DNA of 64,000 nucleotides from CAZAQV01 sp964487255 (GCA_964487255.1 CAZAQV010000009.1:62001-126000), one strand, 5' to 3'; positions 8,358 to 17,633 are shown, counted from the first letter of the stretch. Notes: generated by a model from the letters alone, not told the origin. Program-made: numbers and translations.

Positions 8358-9071
8358 CTACGGGGAGAGCAGCCGCACGCTGATCGCGCGTCGCTGCTCA
8401 AGCCCCCCACCAGGGTCCACTAAGATGGTAAGCGACCCCGGTTCATCGCTGGCGGGCAACAGTTCAAGCGCAGCGCTGCCACCGGCTTCGACCAAGATTG
8501 GTTTGGAAGAGAGCACGTCGACCAACGAGCTGTCTCCGAGCATGCTCCAGTCAATGATCTGCTCACTCTCGCAGTCGTTTTGCAACACGACCGCAATGGG
8601 TTCAATAACGTCTGCGGGTACAAATATGAGATCTTTGCGCGACATGCGCAGACAGTCTGGCACTGGCGTATGCAGAGCGAGGCTCCCATCTGCATCGACG
8701 AAGAGATCACTCGACGCGTAGATGCCTTCGGAGCCAACCGGCTGAGTGCGTAGCACAACAGGAGGCTCCTGGTTGAAACCCACCGTTAGACTGTCGCCAT
8801 CGAACGTGAAGCTGTCGGGTCGTGCGCCTGCCTCAAGCACAGTGCCTGTCACCGACTGCACATCGGCAGGAAATGCGTCGGACGTGAAACGCACGCCATA
8901 GGTGTAGCCGCGAATCGCCGCGGCTGGATCGAAATAGTAAGAGGTATGTTCGAGGTCGGGCTCGCCTCCCTCGTTGGGCTCGATGACGGGTTCGGCCGGA
9001 GGATTGCCCGTTTCTGTACCCGCGCACGCGCTCACGCAAACACTTAGGAGCCACACGATCGCGTATTTCAT
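8358..9071 (-). CDS. Lipoprotein with TETGNP motif, coupled to TIGR02147 gene
   Basis: A 237-residue lipoprotein: signal YAIVWLLSVCVSAC, then AGTETGNPPAE directly after the lipid-modified Cys. The xETGNP stretch after the lipobox recurs in small lipoproteins of Fibrobacter-like and delta-group bacteria. The remainder is beta-rich without a domain I recognise. Its ATG at 9071 overlaps the stop of the upstream TIGR02147 gene by 4 bases (ATGA), so the two are translationally coupled and probably functionally linked. Confidence 0.85.
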   Translation of the reverse strand: MKYAIVWLLSVCVSACAGTETGNPPAEPVIEPNEGGEPDLEHTSYYFDPAAAIRGYTYGVRFTSDAFPADVQSVTGTVLEAGARPDSFTFDGDSLTVGFNQEPPVVLRTQPVGSEGIYASSDLFVDADGSLALHTPVPDCLRMSRKDLIFVPADVIEPIAVVLQNDCESEQIIDWSMLGDSSLVDVLSSKPILVEAGGSAALELLPASDEPGSLTILVDPGGGLEQRRAISVRLLSP

Positions 9072-9949
9072 GATTTGTCCCCCGGCTCGGCTGATTCGCT
9101 CAGCGGAAAGAGTTGGAGGTTGATCTGCACGACCTGTTCTTTGGCTGCATTGTGATAGCGGGTGAGCAGCTCCTGTCGAAGCTCGCGCAGCCGCTCCCGC
9201 AGCTCTGCAAGCGCACCCTTTGGCACGCTAAGAGTAAGCGCCGACAAGTCGCGCTGCGCGGCGGGGAAATTGTCGATCGAGGCCGATGCCAACTCCAGCA
9301 TCTGCCGATGGTAACGCGTGATGTGCGTGCCCGATGTCTGCGGACCTGTCGAGACATCTTCTTCGGTCGGCACGACCCGCTCCCCATCCTTTCGAAGCAG
9401 ACCGAGTTCGAACAGTGTGCCAAGAGCCTCGGTCGCCTCACTCTGAGAAATCGATGGGCGCAAGCGGGAGGCAATCCAGCTCGGGTCGGCCACGAAGTCG
9501 TGGCACTGAGCAAGCTCACGAATCGCCGGCAGGTACCAGTGCCCGTGGTAGTCGGCGTACCGATCGTCGAGCGCGTGGATCTTGCGGTACTGACGATAGC
9601 TGCGGAGCGCTTGGTAGGCCGACTCTTTGTCGGTGGAGTTTTTGGCGTCGTTGAAGCGGACCAGGGTTGCGAAAAAGGCCGCTTGCTCGGCGCTCAGCCC
9701 GATGACCTGGCTGTAGCGATCCGCCATCTCGGGCGTGAGCGAGCGCTCTCCCACGATGATACGCTTGAGGTGTCCCGGGGATCGCACCCCGACCCACTTC
9801 GAGAAGGCTCGAAAAGAGAACGCGTCGTCGTCCGCCTTCTTGGCATCGTAGTAGTCCGAAAGAAAAGCGCGGTAGTCGAGGTACTCGAAGACTTCACCCA
9901 AAGCGCTGGGGGGCCTGCGCCGCCGGGTCTGTATCGTCTCCATCGCCAT
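9068..9949 (-). CDS. TIGR02147-family putative regulator
   Basis: A 293-residue protein matching the TIGR02147/DUF4423 layout: N-terminal VFEYLDYRAFLSDYYDAKKADD, then a helix-turn-helix-like SFRAFSKWVGVRSPGHLKRIIVGERSLTP written in parts as FSFRAFSKWVG and SPGHLKRII, then a C-terminal WYLPAIRELA...winged-helix part with EALGTLFELGLLRKDGERV. ATG 9949 or ATG 9943 are both possible; the latter has better spacing to GAGAAGG. Members are predicted transcription factors that sit beside secreted proteins. Here it overlaps a lipoprotein gene, and the upstream region carries two inverted repeats in AT-rich DNA that may be its operator. Confidence 0.88.
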   Translation of the reverse strand: MAMETIQTRRRRPPSALGEVFEYLDYRAFLSDYYDAKKADDDAFSFRAFSKWVGVRSPGHLKRIIVGERSLTPEMADRYSQVIGLSAEQAAFFATLVRFNDAKNSTDKESAYQALRSYRQYRKIHALDDRYADYHGHWYLPAIRELAQCHDFVADPSWIASRLRPSISQSEATEALGTLFELGLLRKDGERVVPTEEDVSTGPQTSGTHITRYHRQMLELASASIDNFPAAQRDLSALTLSVPKGALAELRERLRELRQELLTRYHNAAKEQVVQINLQLFPLSESAEPGDKS

Positions 9950-10002
9950 GGCCTTCTCTTACCAAGTCGAGCGCCGAAAGCAACGTCAGCAGCCAAGTTT
10001 TC

Positions 10003-10100
10003 GTTCCCTATGAGGGAACACGAATAAACAAACAATGCCATTGATATACTATTATCATTGACAAAACTCGCTCCATGACGAGATCTGATGTCACATCTCG
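10003..10100 (-). promoter_or_regulatory. AT-rich promoter region with inverted repeats upstream of TIGR02147 gene
   Basis: Upstream of the regulator gene, GTTCCC (10003-10008) and GGGAAC (10014-10019) form a perfect inverted repeat around TATGA, and CGAGAT (10079-10084) and ATCTCG (10095-10100) form a second. Between them lies an AT-rich stretch holding TTGTCA (minus strand, about 10064) and TATATCAAT. Promoter and operator roles are inferred from position only. Confidence 0.4.
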
Positions 10101-10167
10101 GGAACGCTCGAGGAAACGATTCGCCGGGCGCGCAGCGGGCTCGGTCAGTTCTCTACATGTCCGCGGT

Positions 10168-10548
10168 CTAGGGAACGGGTCGGAGCTTGATGTCCACCTT
10201 GGTCTCCCCCGGAGGAAGCTCGAGTTCCAGGTCGTGGGGAAAGTAGTCGGGCGCCTCGACCGTCAACAGGTGCTTACCGGGTTTGAGCCGACGCGGACGC
10301 ACACTGAGCGACTGTCCGGTTGCGACAAAAATATCATCAATGAAAACACGCGCATTCGTCGGTTCGGTACTCACCCTTAGGAGCGCCTGCCGCTTGGAAC
10401 CTGCCGAAGTCCCCCCACACCCAACCAGCACGAGAAAAAGAATCAGTACGCAAAATGGTACATGCGAACCAGGTCGGAGAGAATGCTCAGATTTTGTTAT
10501 GAGCCTGAGCGCCCCCACAAAGCCAGGGTCAGGGCAAAAGATGGGCAT
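10168..10548 (-). CDS. PEGA-domain lipoprotein
   Basis: A 126-residue protein with a hydrophobic signal segment ending in LVLVGC (lipobox Cys about residue 44) and a single PEGA domain (LLRVSTEPTNARVFIDD, LKPGKHLLTVEAPDYFP, ELPPGETKVDIKL). PEGA domains are small beta-sandwich modules of envelope proteins. ATG 10548 directly follows the stop of the upstream gene (TAGAATG), which suggests coupled translation; GTG 10518 would give a more usual signal-peptide length. Last gene of the guaB-guaA transcription unit. Confidence 0.8.
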   Translation of the reverse strand: MPIFCPDPGFVGALRLITKSEHSLRPGSHVPFCVLILFLVLVGCGGTSAGSKRQALLRVSTEPTNARVFIDDIFVATGQSLSVRPRRLKPGKHLLTVEAPDYFPHDLELELPPGETKVDIKLRPVP

Positions 10549-10549
10549 T

Positions 10550-10882
10550 CTATCGGCAGGCGGGGTCGGTGACGATAGGCTCGCCGATCAAACACCCCGA
10601 CGAGCGATGAAGCTGCGTGACCCAAAACGACCGACCGTTATGGTTTTTCACATGAAACTGTGGGGCGCGTGCGATGGAGCGGCGCACCCGCTCGACCTCC
10701 CAAGGAAACACCGAGCGCTCGCGTAAGAGCGACTGCGCCTCGTGCCACAGCGTCGCACGGTGGTCTTCGCTCGTAGAATCGCTACGCTTAAGCCTCGCCT
10801 CCACCCAAGGAGAGCGCGCCTCGCTCGGCGAACCGCCCCAAAAGACCGTAACGACTGCTAGCGCTGCCAATGTTTTCTTCAA
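10550..10882 (-). CDS. Small exported protein of unknown function
   Basis: 110 residues from TTG 10882, which is preceded by GTAGGA and lies 7 bases after the guaA stop. The N-terminus is a Sec signal (KKTLAALAVVTVFWGGSPSEA) with cleavage expected near Ala22. The mature part is basic, with two Cys near the C-terminus (SSGCLIG and the penultimate Cys). Not recognised. Tight spacing to guaA upstream and the PEGA lipoprotein downstream indicates co-transcription. Confidence 0.65.
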   Translation of the reverse strand: MKKTLAALAVVTVFWGGSPSEARSPWVEARLKRSDSTSEDHRATLWHEAQSLLRERSVFPWEVERVRRSIARAPQFHVKNHNGRSFWVTQLHRSSGCLIGEPIVTDPACR

Positions 10883-10889
10883 TGGATTC

Positions 10890-12479
10890 CTACTCCCATT
10901 CGATGGTGGCCGGTGGCTTGTTGGAGATGTCGTAAACGACGCGGTTGCAACCGCGCACTTCGTTGATGATGCGCGTGGACATGCGCGAGAGAACTTCGTG
11001 CGGGAGCTGGACCCAGTCGGCGGTCATTCCATCGGTGGAATGCACCGCCCGCAGCGAAGCGACGTACTCGTACGTACGCTCATCCCCCATCACGCCGACG
11101 GTGCGGATGGGCAGCAAGACCGCGAGTGCCTGCCAAGTGCGGTCGTACCAGCCGCTCGCGCGAAGCTCATCAATAAACACCGCGTCGACTTCACGCAGCA
11201 CGCCCAGCTTTTCTCGTGTGATTTCACCAAGACAACGGACGGCGAGACCCGGTCCAGGAAACGGGTGTCGCCCCAAAATATGCTCAGGGATCTGCAGTTC
11301 GCGGCCGGCGGCGCGCACTTCGTCTTTGAAAAGGTCTCGCAGCGGCTCGACCAGCTCGAGCTTCATGTGCTCAGGGAGCCCTCCGACGTTGTGGTGGCTC
11401 TTGATGAGCGCGCCCTTTTGACCCACGCCTGCGCTCTCGATGACATCGGGGTAGATGGTGCCCTGGACCAGATAACCGACGTCCTTGAGACGGTTCGCAT
11501 GCGCATCGAAAACCTCAATGAACTTGCGGCCAATGATCTTGCGCTTCTCTTCGGGGTCCGAAATGCCCGAAAGCGCCTGTAAGAACGTGTCTGTCTCGTC
11601 GGCGTGGACGACGTTGAGGCCCAAATGCTCACGAAACGTCGTCAACACTTGCTGCGCTTCGTCCTTGCGCAGCAGACCGTTATCGACAAACACACACGTG
11701 AGACGGTCGCCGATCGCCCGCTGCACGATGACAGCCGCCACAGCCGAATCGACCCCCCCGGACAGTCCGCATACGGCTCGCCCAGTCTCGCCCACCTGCT
11801 GACGGACGCGCTCGACGGCCTCCGCCACAAACGAGGCCGGGGTCCAGTCGGCACTGAGGCCGCAGATCTTGAAAAGGAAATTTGCCAGCAACCTTGAGCC
11901 CGATTTGGTGTGCTGTACCTCGGGATGAAACTGCAGGCCGTAGATGTGCTTGGCTGGGTTGGCAATGGCTGCAAAGGGAGAATGCTCGCTTGCAGCGATG
12001 ACTTCAAAACCTTCGGGCAACTTGTGTACGCGGTCTCCATGGCTCATCCACACGTCGAGTGGGACACCCGCCTCAAGCCCATCGAAGAGCGCTTCGCATC
12101 GGGTCACCTCGATGCGCGCCGCGCCGTACTCGCGCTCGGTGGCGGGAACGACTTCGCCGCCAAGCAAGTGACAGGTCAGTTGCAGACCGTAACAGATACC
12201 GAGCACCGGTACGCCGAGTTCAAACACTGCGGGATCGATGGTCGGCGCATCCTGCCCGTGAACGCTCGACGGTCCACCGGATAAAATGATCGCGCGCGGT
12301 GCGAGCGAACGAACCTCGTCGATGCTGATTTCGCAATCGACAACTTCACAAAAGACTTTGGCTTCACGAACGCGCCGGGCAATGAGGCGCGTGTATTGAG
12401 AACCGAAGTCGATGATTAACACCAACTCGTGTGCCTTGGCGGCATCGTGTGGCTTCGTCATCTCAAAGGTCGTACTCAC
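10890..12479 (-). CDS. guaA: GMP synthase (glutamine-hydrolysing)
   Basis: Converts XMP to GMP with glutamine and ATP, the last step of GMP synthesis. The N-terminal class I glutamine amidotransferase domain has LIIDFGSQYTRLIARRVRE, the nucleophile Cys in VLGICYGLQLTCH, and His/Glu in LQFHPEVQH. The ATP-pyrophosphatase domain has GLSGGVDSAVAAVIVQRA (P-loop SGGVDS), followed by the GMPS C-terminal dimerisation domain with RHPFPGPGLAVRCLGE and the terminal PPATIEWE. 529 residues, normal length. GTG 12479 is taken as start; an ATG six codons later is possible. It begins 3 bases after the guaB stop. Confidence 0.98.
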   Translation of the reverse strand: MSTTFEMTKPHDAAKAHELVLIIDFGSQYTRLIARRVREAKVFCEVVDCEISIDEVRSLAPRAIILSGGPSSVHGQDAPTIDPAVFELGVPVLGICYGLQLTCHLLGGEVVPATEREYGAARIEVTRCEALFDGLEAGVPLDVWMSHGDRVHKLPEGFEVIAASEHSPFAAIANPAKHIYGLQFHPEVQHTKSGSRLLANFLFKICGLSADWTPASFVAEAVERVRQQVGETGRAVCGLSGGVDSAVAAVIVQRAIGDRLTCVFVDNGLLRKDEAQQVLTTFREHLGLNVVHADETDTFLQALSGISDPEEKRKIIGRKFIEVFDAHANRLKDVGYLVQGTIYPDVIESAGVGQKGALIKSHHNVGGLPEHMKLELVEPLRDLFKDEVRAAGRELQIPEHILGRHPFPGPGLAVRCLGEITREKLGVLREVDAVFIDELRASGWYDRTWQALAVLLPIRTVGVMGDERTYEYVASLRAVHSTDGMTADWVQLPHEVLSRMSTRIINEVRGCNRVVYDISNKPPATIEWE

Positions 12480-12482
12480 AGA

Positions 12483-13943
12483 TCATCCTCGGTTGTAGTT
12501 CGGTGCCTCGGCTGTCACGACAACGTCGTGTACGTGACTCTCGCGCAAACCTTGCGGTGACTGTTTGACGAACGTCGCGCCCTCGCGAAGCGCGTCAATG
12601 GTCTTGCTTCCCGTGTAACCCATACCCGCACGCAGGCCACCGACGAGTTGATAGACGATACTCGAAAGCGGGCCGCGGTAAGGAACGCGCCCTTCGATGC
12701 CTTCGGGCACGAGCTTGTCGGCGTCTTCGACGTCGGCCTGTGCGTAGCGGTCCTTGGAACCGGCGCGCATGGCACCGAGCGAACCCATGCCGCGGTAACT
12801 TTTGAAACTGCGCCCTTGATAGAGAACGAGTTTGCCAGGGCTCTCGTCGGTACCCGCAAAGAGCGAGCCGATCATGACCGTGCTCGCACCGGCGGCGATG
12901 GCCTTGACGAGGTCGCCCGAGAACTTGATGCCACCGTCCGCAATGACCGGAATACCGTGTTTTTTAGCCTCATTTGCACAATCGCTGATCGCGGTAACCT
13001 GCGGCACACCGATGCCAGCGACCACGCGCGTCGTACAAATCGAACCTGGACCGATGCCGACTTTGACCGCATCTGCGCCCGCCTTCGCAAGCATCGCCGT
13101 TGCTTCTGCCGTCGCGACGTTACCAGCGACGAGCTGCACTTCGGGATACGCTTTTTTGATCGCGACGACAGCATCGACAACGCCCTTCGAGTGGCCGTGT
13201 GCGGTGTCGACAACAATGACATCGACACCTGCACGCACGAGCGCATCAACGCGCTCTTCACGGTCGGGACCGGGACCCACCGCCGCGCCGCATCGCATGC
13301 GACCGAGGTTGTCTTTGATGGCGTTTGGGTAGGCTTCGGCCTGGAGCAAATCTTTGATCGTGATGAGACCTGCAAGCTTGCCATCATCGCCAACGACCAA
13401 AAGTTTTTCGATGCGATGTTGATGAAGAAGTTTTTTTGCTTCTTGTTGGCTGACGCCCGGTTTGGTCGTGATCAACTTTTGGGTCATCAACGCCGTCACG
13501 GGTTGGTCGAGATTTTGTTCGAAGCGTACATCGCGACTGGTCAAAATGCCGACCGGGCGGTCTCCCTCAACGACGGGCAAGCCTGAGATGCGATGCTCTC
13601 GCATGGTCGCAAGCGCATCGTGAAGCGAGGTGCTCGGCGTGACGGTGACTGGCTCGACGACCATGCCGCTCTCGGCGCGCTTAACCTTGTAAACTTCGGT
13701 CGCTTGCTCGGTGGGCGTAAGATTTTTATGAATGATTCCAAGTCCGCCCTCGCGCGCCATCGTGACTGCAGTGCGCCACTCGGTAACGGTGTCCATGGCG
13801 CTTGAGATGATCGGAATACCGAGTTCGAGATCACGCGTAAAACGCGAACGCGTGTCTGCATCTTTCGGAAGAAAGTCGGCGTAACCGGGAACGAGCAGAA
13901 CGTCGTCGAAGGTGAGAGCTTGGCGTGGTGGGTGTTCGAGCAA
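12483..13943 (-). CDS. guaB: IMP dehydrogenase
   Basis: NAD-dependent oxidation of IMP to XMP, the committed step toward GMP. 486 residues with ALTFDDVLLVPGYADFLP at the N-terminus, two CBS domains (about residues 95-205), the catalytic loop GIGPGSICTTRVVAGIGVPQ with nucleophile Cys, IADGGIKFSGDLVKAIAAGA and the flap GSLGAM / RVPYRGPLSSIVYQLVGGLRAGMGY in parts. The start is TTG 13943; no ATG is available at the expected position. First gene of the guaB-guaA operon. Confidence 0.98.
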   Translation of the reverse strand: MLEHPPRQALTFDDVLLVPGYADFLPKDADTRSRFTRDLELGIPIISSAMDTVTEWRTAVTMAREGGLGIIHKNLTPTEQATEVYKVKRAESGMVVEPVTVTPSTSLHDALATMREHRISGLPVVEGDRPVGILTSRDVRFEQNLDQPVTALMTQKLITTKPGVSQQEAKKLLHQHRIEKLLVVGDDGKLAGLITIKDLLQAEAYPNAIKDNLGRMRCGAAVGPGPDREERVDALVRAGVDVIVVDTAHGHSKGVVDAVVAIKKAYPEVQLVAGNVATAEATAMLAKAGADAVKVGIGPGSICTTRVVAGIGVPQVTAISDCANEAKKHGIPVIADGGIKFSGDLVKAIAAGASTVMIGSLFAGTDESPGKLVLYQGRSFKSYRGMGSLGAMRAGSKDRYAQADVEDADKLVPEGIEGRVPYRGPLSSIVYQLVGGLRAGMGYTGSKTIDALREGATFVKQSPQGLRESHVHDVVVTAEAPNYNRG

Positions 13944-14074
13944 GGGTCGTCGTCCAAAAGTTTTTGGTGTCGAGTGAACGCGCTCATTGGCGCGCGCTCA
14001 TCCACCACCAATGTTGGTTGCACGATAGCATCCACACCGCACAGGCCATAGCCAGCCCGCTTTTTTTTTAAGAT

Positions 14075-15952
14075 TCAGAAGCGGGGCTTGGCGATGACGC
14101 GGAAGGGCGCCGTCGTCGCCGACTGCGAACCGACTTGCACCTCGAAGGGATGCTCGCCAAGCGACTTGGGCAAGACGACGGTCATCGACTTGGGTGTCGT
14201 CTCTTTGATCCTCAGTTTGACATCCCCAAACTCAACGCTGCGCTGATCGTCACGCGCAAACCCCGTTCCGCGGAACACCACCTCACAACCTGGATACGCA
14301 CATTCGGGCTCCAGCGAAAGGATGCGGAACTTGCCTGAGCCGAGCACTTCGATTTCTTTCTCTGACGTCGCACTGCCTTGGAGGCGAACCGAAACTTCAA
14401 CCTTTCCGCTTTGCGCGCCAGGAGGAACAATCGCTGTGATTTCATTGCCTTGAAGGCTTTCGACCGGCATCCGCTTGCCCGCAAGCGTTACGCGAAGTTC
14501 ACTAACCTGGTCGCCGAAGTTGCTGCCTTTAATCACGAGCTTGTCCTCGTAGAACGCACGCTGTTTCGAAAGGCCTTGAATCTGTGGCGGCTGCAAAACG
14601 GTGAAGGGTTTGTTGCTGAGGACTTCGCCGCGGTCTGGCGCGCTCAGCTTGATGGCACCACTGTAACCGTCCATCTTTGGCACGATGACCATCGCGTAGC
14701 CCTCACCAAGCTTTTTGACGCGGAAGCGCTTGCCGCCGAGTTCGACATTGAGGGCGCTTGGGCGCGAAGGAAGACCGTTAGCCTTGATCGCAATCGTCTC
14801 TCCGACCTTTGCCGAGGTGGGCTCGACGTCGATGAACGAAAGCGGCATGAGCACGTCGAGCGGCTTACGTGAGCTAACCGGTGCGAGCCCCTCGACCGAA
14901 ACCTTCACAGCTCCACTTTGAACCCCGTCGGGCACCACCACCCGGATCGATTGCGGCGTGACTTCTTTTACTTCGAGCAGCTTGTCGCCGATCGAGACCT
15001 TCACGTCACGAACATCGTTACCAAAGCCCCGGCCCTTGAGCTCCACCGCTCCTCCTGGAACGATGCGGGCAGGCACCACGGCCGTCACTTTGGGACTGGG
15101 TCGCACGACGAGCGGCACAGACGACTCGACAGAGCCGAAACGTGTCTGAACTGTAATCTTCGACTTGAGGTCGCTGCGGGGCGCGAGCGCCACGACCTCG
15201 GTGGGGGAGACCTTTTTCACCGGTAGCCTGCGCCCATCGGCCAACACCTTGAGCTCGCGCGGGCTACCGACGAAGCCCGTGCCCTGGACTTTGATGAGAC
15301 CACCATGGGCGACGATTGAAGACTCGAACTTGGTGATAGTTAGCGGCGGAAGGACGCGAAATTTAGGGCCTTCTCGGAATGAACCATGCTCGACGCTTGC
15401 GGAGATATGGGCCTCTTTCGCGGGTGTGCCCGGCGGCACCAAAACGTGCAGTTCCTTGGGCGACGCCTGTTGAACGATAAGCGGGATGTTGCCAACGCGC
15501 ACCTTGTTGTCCTCGAGACGGACCGCAAAACCATCGCCGGTGATCCGTATCACGGTCCCGGGCGGCGCAGCATCCGGTGTGACCTTTTTCATTGTGGGTC
15601 GTGGGTTGCCGTGCACAATACGAAGGTAAGGTCCCGGAAACCTTTCCTTTCCGACGACCACAGCCAGGTCGCCGCTGCTCACGCCATCCGGAATCTGCAC
15701 GGTCCAGCGGCCTGGGCGTTGCTTGACCGGTGGCAGGGCTTTGTCACCGAGCACGATCTGAGCATCGGCTGGAATGTGCCGCCCAATGATATCCACCGTG
15801 GCTCCAGGAGGGGCGGAGGTCGGAACCACGCGCTCGAGAACCGGTCGACTGGCAAGCGCTGAATCCGGAAAAACAAGCGCGATTCCAGCAACTAAGAGCG
15901 CAATCCAGGAGAGTTTCACGAGACTGATCGACGGATTGTTCGAGGGGTTCAT
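14075..15952 (-). CDS. Exported protein with seven IPT/TIG domains
   Basis: 625 residues from ATG 15952, starting with a Sec signal (LSWIALLVAGIALVFPDSALA). The mature protein consists of about seven immunoglobulin-like IPT/TIG repeats of 75-90 residues, each opening with a variant of V-x-PTSAPPGATVDIIGRG-F. Openings can be seen at RPVLERVVP, PTMKKVTPDAAPPG, LTITKFESSIVAHG, PKVTAVVPARIVPGG, LSFIDVEPTSAKVG, QIQGLSKQRAFYED and FRILSLEPECAYPG. Only the last contains a Cys pair. No catalytic domain or anchor is visible, so it is probably a periplasmic or surface adhesion or scaffold protein. An upstream ATG 16015 would spoil the signal peptide. Confidence 0.88.
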   Translation of the reverse strand: MNPSNNPSISLVKLSWIALLVAGIALVFPDSALASRPVLERVVPTSAPPGATVDIIGRHIPADAQIVLGDKALPPVKQRPGRWTVQIPDGVSSGDLAVVVGKERFPGPYLRIVHGNPRPTMKKVTPDAAPPGTVIRITGDGFAVRLEDNKVRVGNIPLIVQQASPKELHVLVPPGTPAKEAHISASVEHGSFREGPKFRVLPPLTITKFESSIVAHGGLIKVQGTGFVGSPRELKVLADGRRLPVKKVSPTEVVALAPRSDLKSKITVQTRFGSVESSVPLVVRPSPKVTAVVPARIVPGGAVELKGRGFGNDVRDVKVSIGDKLLEVKEVTPQSIRVVVPDGVQSGAVKVSVEGLAPVSSRKPLDVLMPLSFIDVEPTSAKVGETIAIKANGLPSRPSALNVELGGKRFRVKKLGEGYAMVIVPKMDGYSGAIKLSAPDRGEVLSNKPFTVLQPPQIQGLSKQRAFYEDKLVIKGSNFGDQVSELRVTLAGKRMPVESLQGNEITAIVPPGAQSGKVEVSVRLQGSATSEKEIEVLGSGKFRILSLEPECAYPGCEVVFRGTGFARDDQRSVEFGDVKLRIKETTPKSMTVVLPKSLGEHPFEVQVGSQSATTAPFRVIAKPRF

Positions 15953-16154
15953 GCAGGGCGGAAGGTGAGCGAGAAGTGAAGGCACGTCAATTGGACGAGT
16001 GCATCGGCTGCTCATTCAGTATGTGTGCGCTCATTGCCACACCGCGTCGTCCGAGATCGTGAAGGATATTCACGCTAGGCTGAAGGTCCTCAGTTTTCTT
16101 CGAATCATTGTGCGCACATCGCGGGTGGCACACGAAGTGCTTTGTCTCTCGTTC

Positions 16155-16871
16155 ATGCTTCGACAACAGCGCCTTGGAACCGTCTTCGTCGCATTGCCTG
16201 TGGCGTTTTTCGCCCTGATTCCGTGTGCGACTGCCCAGGCCAACCAGCTCGTGTGGATCGAAGGCTCGCAAGGCAAGCAGGTTTGGGTCGATGAGTCAGC
16301 CAGTTTTGCCGATCGCGTCTTCGCGGAACTCGGCGGTGGGTTGGTGGGTGACCTCGGCGCGATCGGGGTGGGCATTGGAAGCGGTGCGCTGGGCTGGGCG
16401 GCGACTCCCAGCCCCAAACCCGCCGACTTTGCCGCAGGAAACTGCGACGGTGACGGATGGTGCACAGAGGACGAGAACGCTGTACTGGGGGGTTTGCTCG
16501 GCCTCGGAATGGGTACCGTCGCACTGGTTCCGGCGGGTGTGACAATCGGCGGAAACGCCGCTGGCGGAGACGGCTCCTATTGGTCCGCGCTGGGTGGAAG
16601 TCTTGTCGGTTCCGGACTCTCGGCCATGCTCACAGTCGCTGCGGTCGGCAGCGGGGACGAGTGGACAGGCTATCTCTCGGTAGGCAGCTGGCTTCTACTG
16701 CCCATGGCCGGCTCGATCATCGGATACGAGCTGTCGGTCAGCGACCCGAGCGCGAATCACCGCGACCTGAGCGATGGGACCTTCACGATCGGACCCAACG
16801 CCTCGCTGACTCCTAATTTTGAGACGGGAGAGGTCGAAACGCTCACCTTCGGTGTGGCCGGGACGCTCTAG
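16155..16871 (+). CDS. Gly-rich exported/membrane protein, full-length member
   Basis: 238 residues from ATG 16155, with a signal peptide (RLGTVFVALPVAFFALIPCATAQA). The mature part alternates Gly-rich hydrophobic stretches (GGGLVGDLGAIGVGIGSGAL, LGGLLGLGMGTVALVPAGV, SVGSWLLLPMAGSIIGYEL) with a Cys-containing Ca-binding-like loop GNCDGDGWCTEDE. The C-terminal part from GVTIGGNAAGGDGSYWSALGG to IIGYELS is clearly related to the truncated gene at 21039. The pattern could be an outer-membrane-associated or glycine-zipper protein. No family recognised. An in-frame start at 15999 exists but would precede the signal peptide by 52 residues. Confidence 0.75.
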   Translation: MLRQQRLGTVFVALPVAFFALIPCATAQANQLVWIEGSQGKQVWVDESASFADRVFAELGGGLVGDLGAIGVGIGSGALGWAATPSPKPADFAAGNCDGDGWCTEDENAVLGGLLGLGMGTVALVPAGVTIGGNAAGGDGSYWSALGGSLVGSGLSAMLTVAAVGSGDEWTGYLSVGSWLLLPMAGSIIGYELSVSDPSANHRDLSDGTFTIGPNASLTPNFETGEVETLTFGVAGTL

Positions 16872-16904
16872 AAGCGACACCCGAGCACTGTCCGCTCGTG
16901 TCAC

Positions 16905-17633
16905 TCAGCCAAGGAGTCGGGCCGCAAAAAGGACGCTTGATCCCTCGTCATCTGTGGATGGCGCGAGGGGCTCGACCGACTCCACCTCAAAGCCACTGCG
17001 CTCTAAGGCATCGCGAAGCTGGGCTTGGGTTCGGTAGTGGTGCGTAATCCGATAGATCTCGTCCCGCGCCCCTTTCCACCGGTACCGGTAATCGACATCG
17101 AGGCGCTGGGCCGCCTTGTCCCAGAGCGCGCGCTCAGCCACGTCGACTCGCTCGCCCGCGACTTCGATCGTCGCAATGTCTTCGAAAATATCTTCATCAT
17201 CTTCAACAAGTTCGTGAAAATCCTCGACGTCGTAGACATCGAATAGCAAGCGCCCACCCGGCGCGAGGTGTTCGGCCACCGCGTTCAAGCAAGTCGACAA
17301 GTCGGCCAAGCAATAGAGGGTGTTGAACGGCGCGATCACCACATCGAACGCCCCTGCGAGAGAGAAGTCTCGCATGTCCGCGACGACCCAGTCGGGGGCA
17401 GCGCTCAGGCTCTTACTTCGCGCCCGCGCGAGATCGATAAACGCGGGGTCGACGTCGAGGCCCGTCACCCGATGCCCCAGTTTGCCGAGCGCGATGGCAA
17501 CCCGCCCTGCCCCGCAGCCAAGTTCGAGCACCCGGCTATTCGTGCTTAGGATCTCCGCGTAGCGCCCGATATCACCCGGGTTTCCTCGATGCAGCGCCTC
17601 GTAGAGTTCGGGCGGATAAGGCTCAGCGACCAC
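16905..17633 (-). CDS. Class I SAM-dependent methyltransferase
   Basis: 242 residues with a standard Rossmann methyltransferase core: motif I VLELGCGAGRVAIALGKLGH, acidic motif II VTGLDVDPAFIDLAR, VVADMRDFSLAGAFDVVIAPFNTLYCL and GGRLLFDVYDVEDFHEL in succession. The insert WDKAAQRLDVDYRYRWKG and C-terminal LRDALERSGFEVESVEPL fit a small-molecule methyltransferase. Substrate unknown. GTG 17633 shares one base with the stop of the upstream metal-binding-repeat lipoprotein gene (TAGTG), so the two are translationally coupled although one is cytoplasmic and the other exported. Confidence 0.88.
   Translation of the reverse strand: MVAEPYPPELYEALHRGNPGDIGRYAEILSTNSRVLELGCGAGRVAIALGKLGHRVTGLDVDPAFIDLARARSKSLSAAPDWVVADMRDFSLAGAFDVVIAPFNTLYCLADLSTCLNAVAEHLAPGGRLLFDVYDVEDFHELVEDDEDIFEDIATIEVAGERVDVAERALWDKAAQRLDVDYRYRWKGARDEIYRITHHYRTQAQLRDALERSGFEVESVEPLAPSTDDEGSSVLFAARLLG

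Noticed and set aside
10137..10170. Terminator after the PEGA gene
   Set aside because: Short G+C-rich repeats are present but no stable stem followed by a T-tract.
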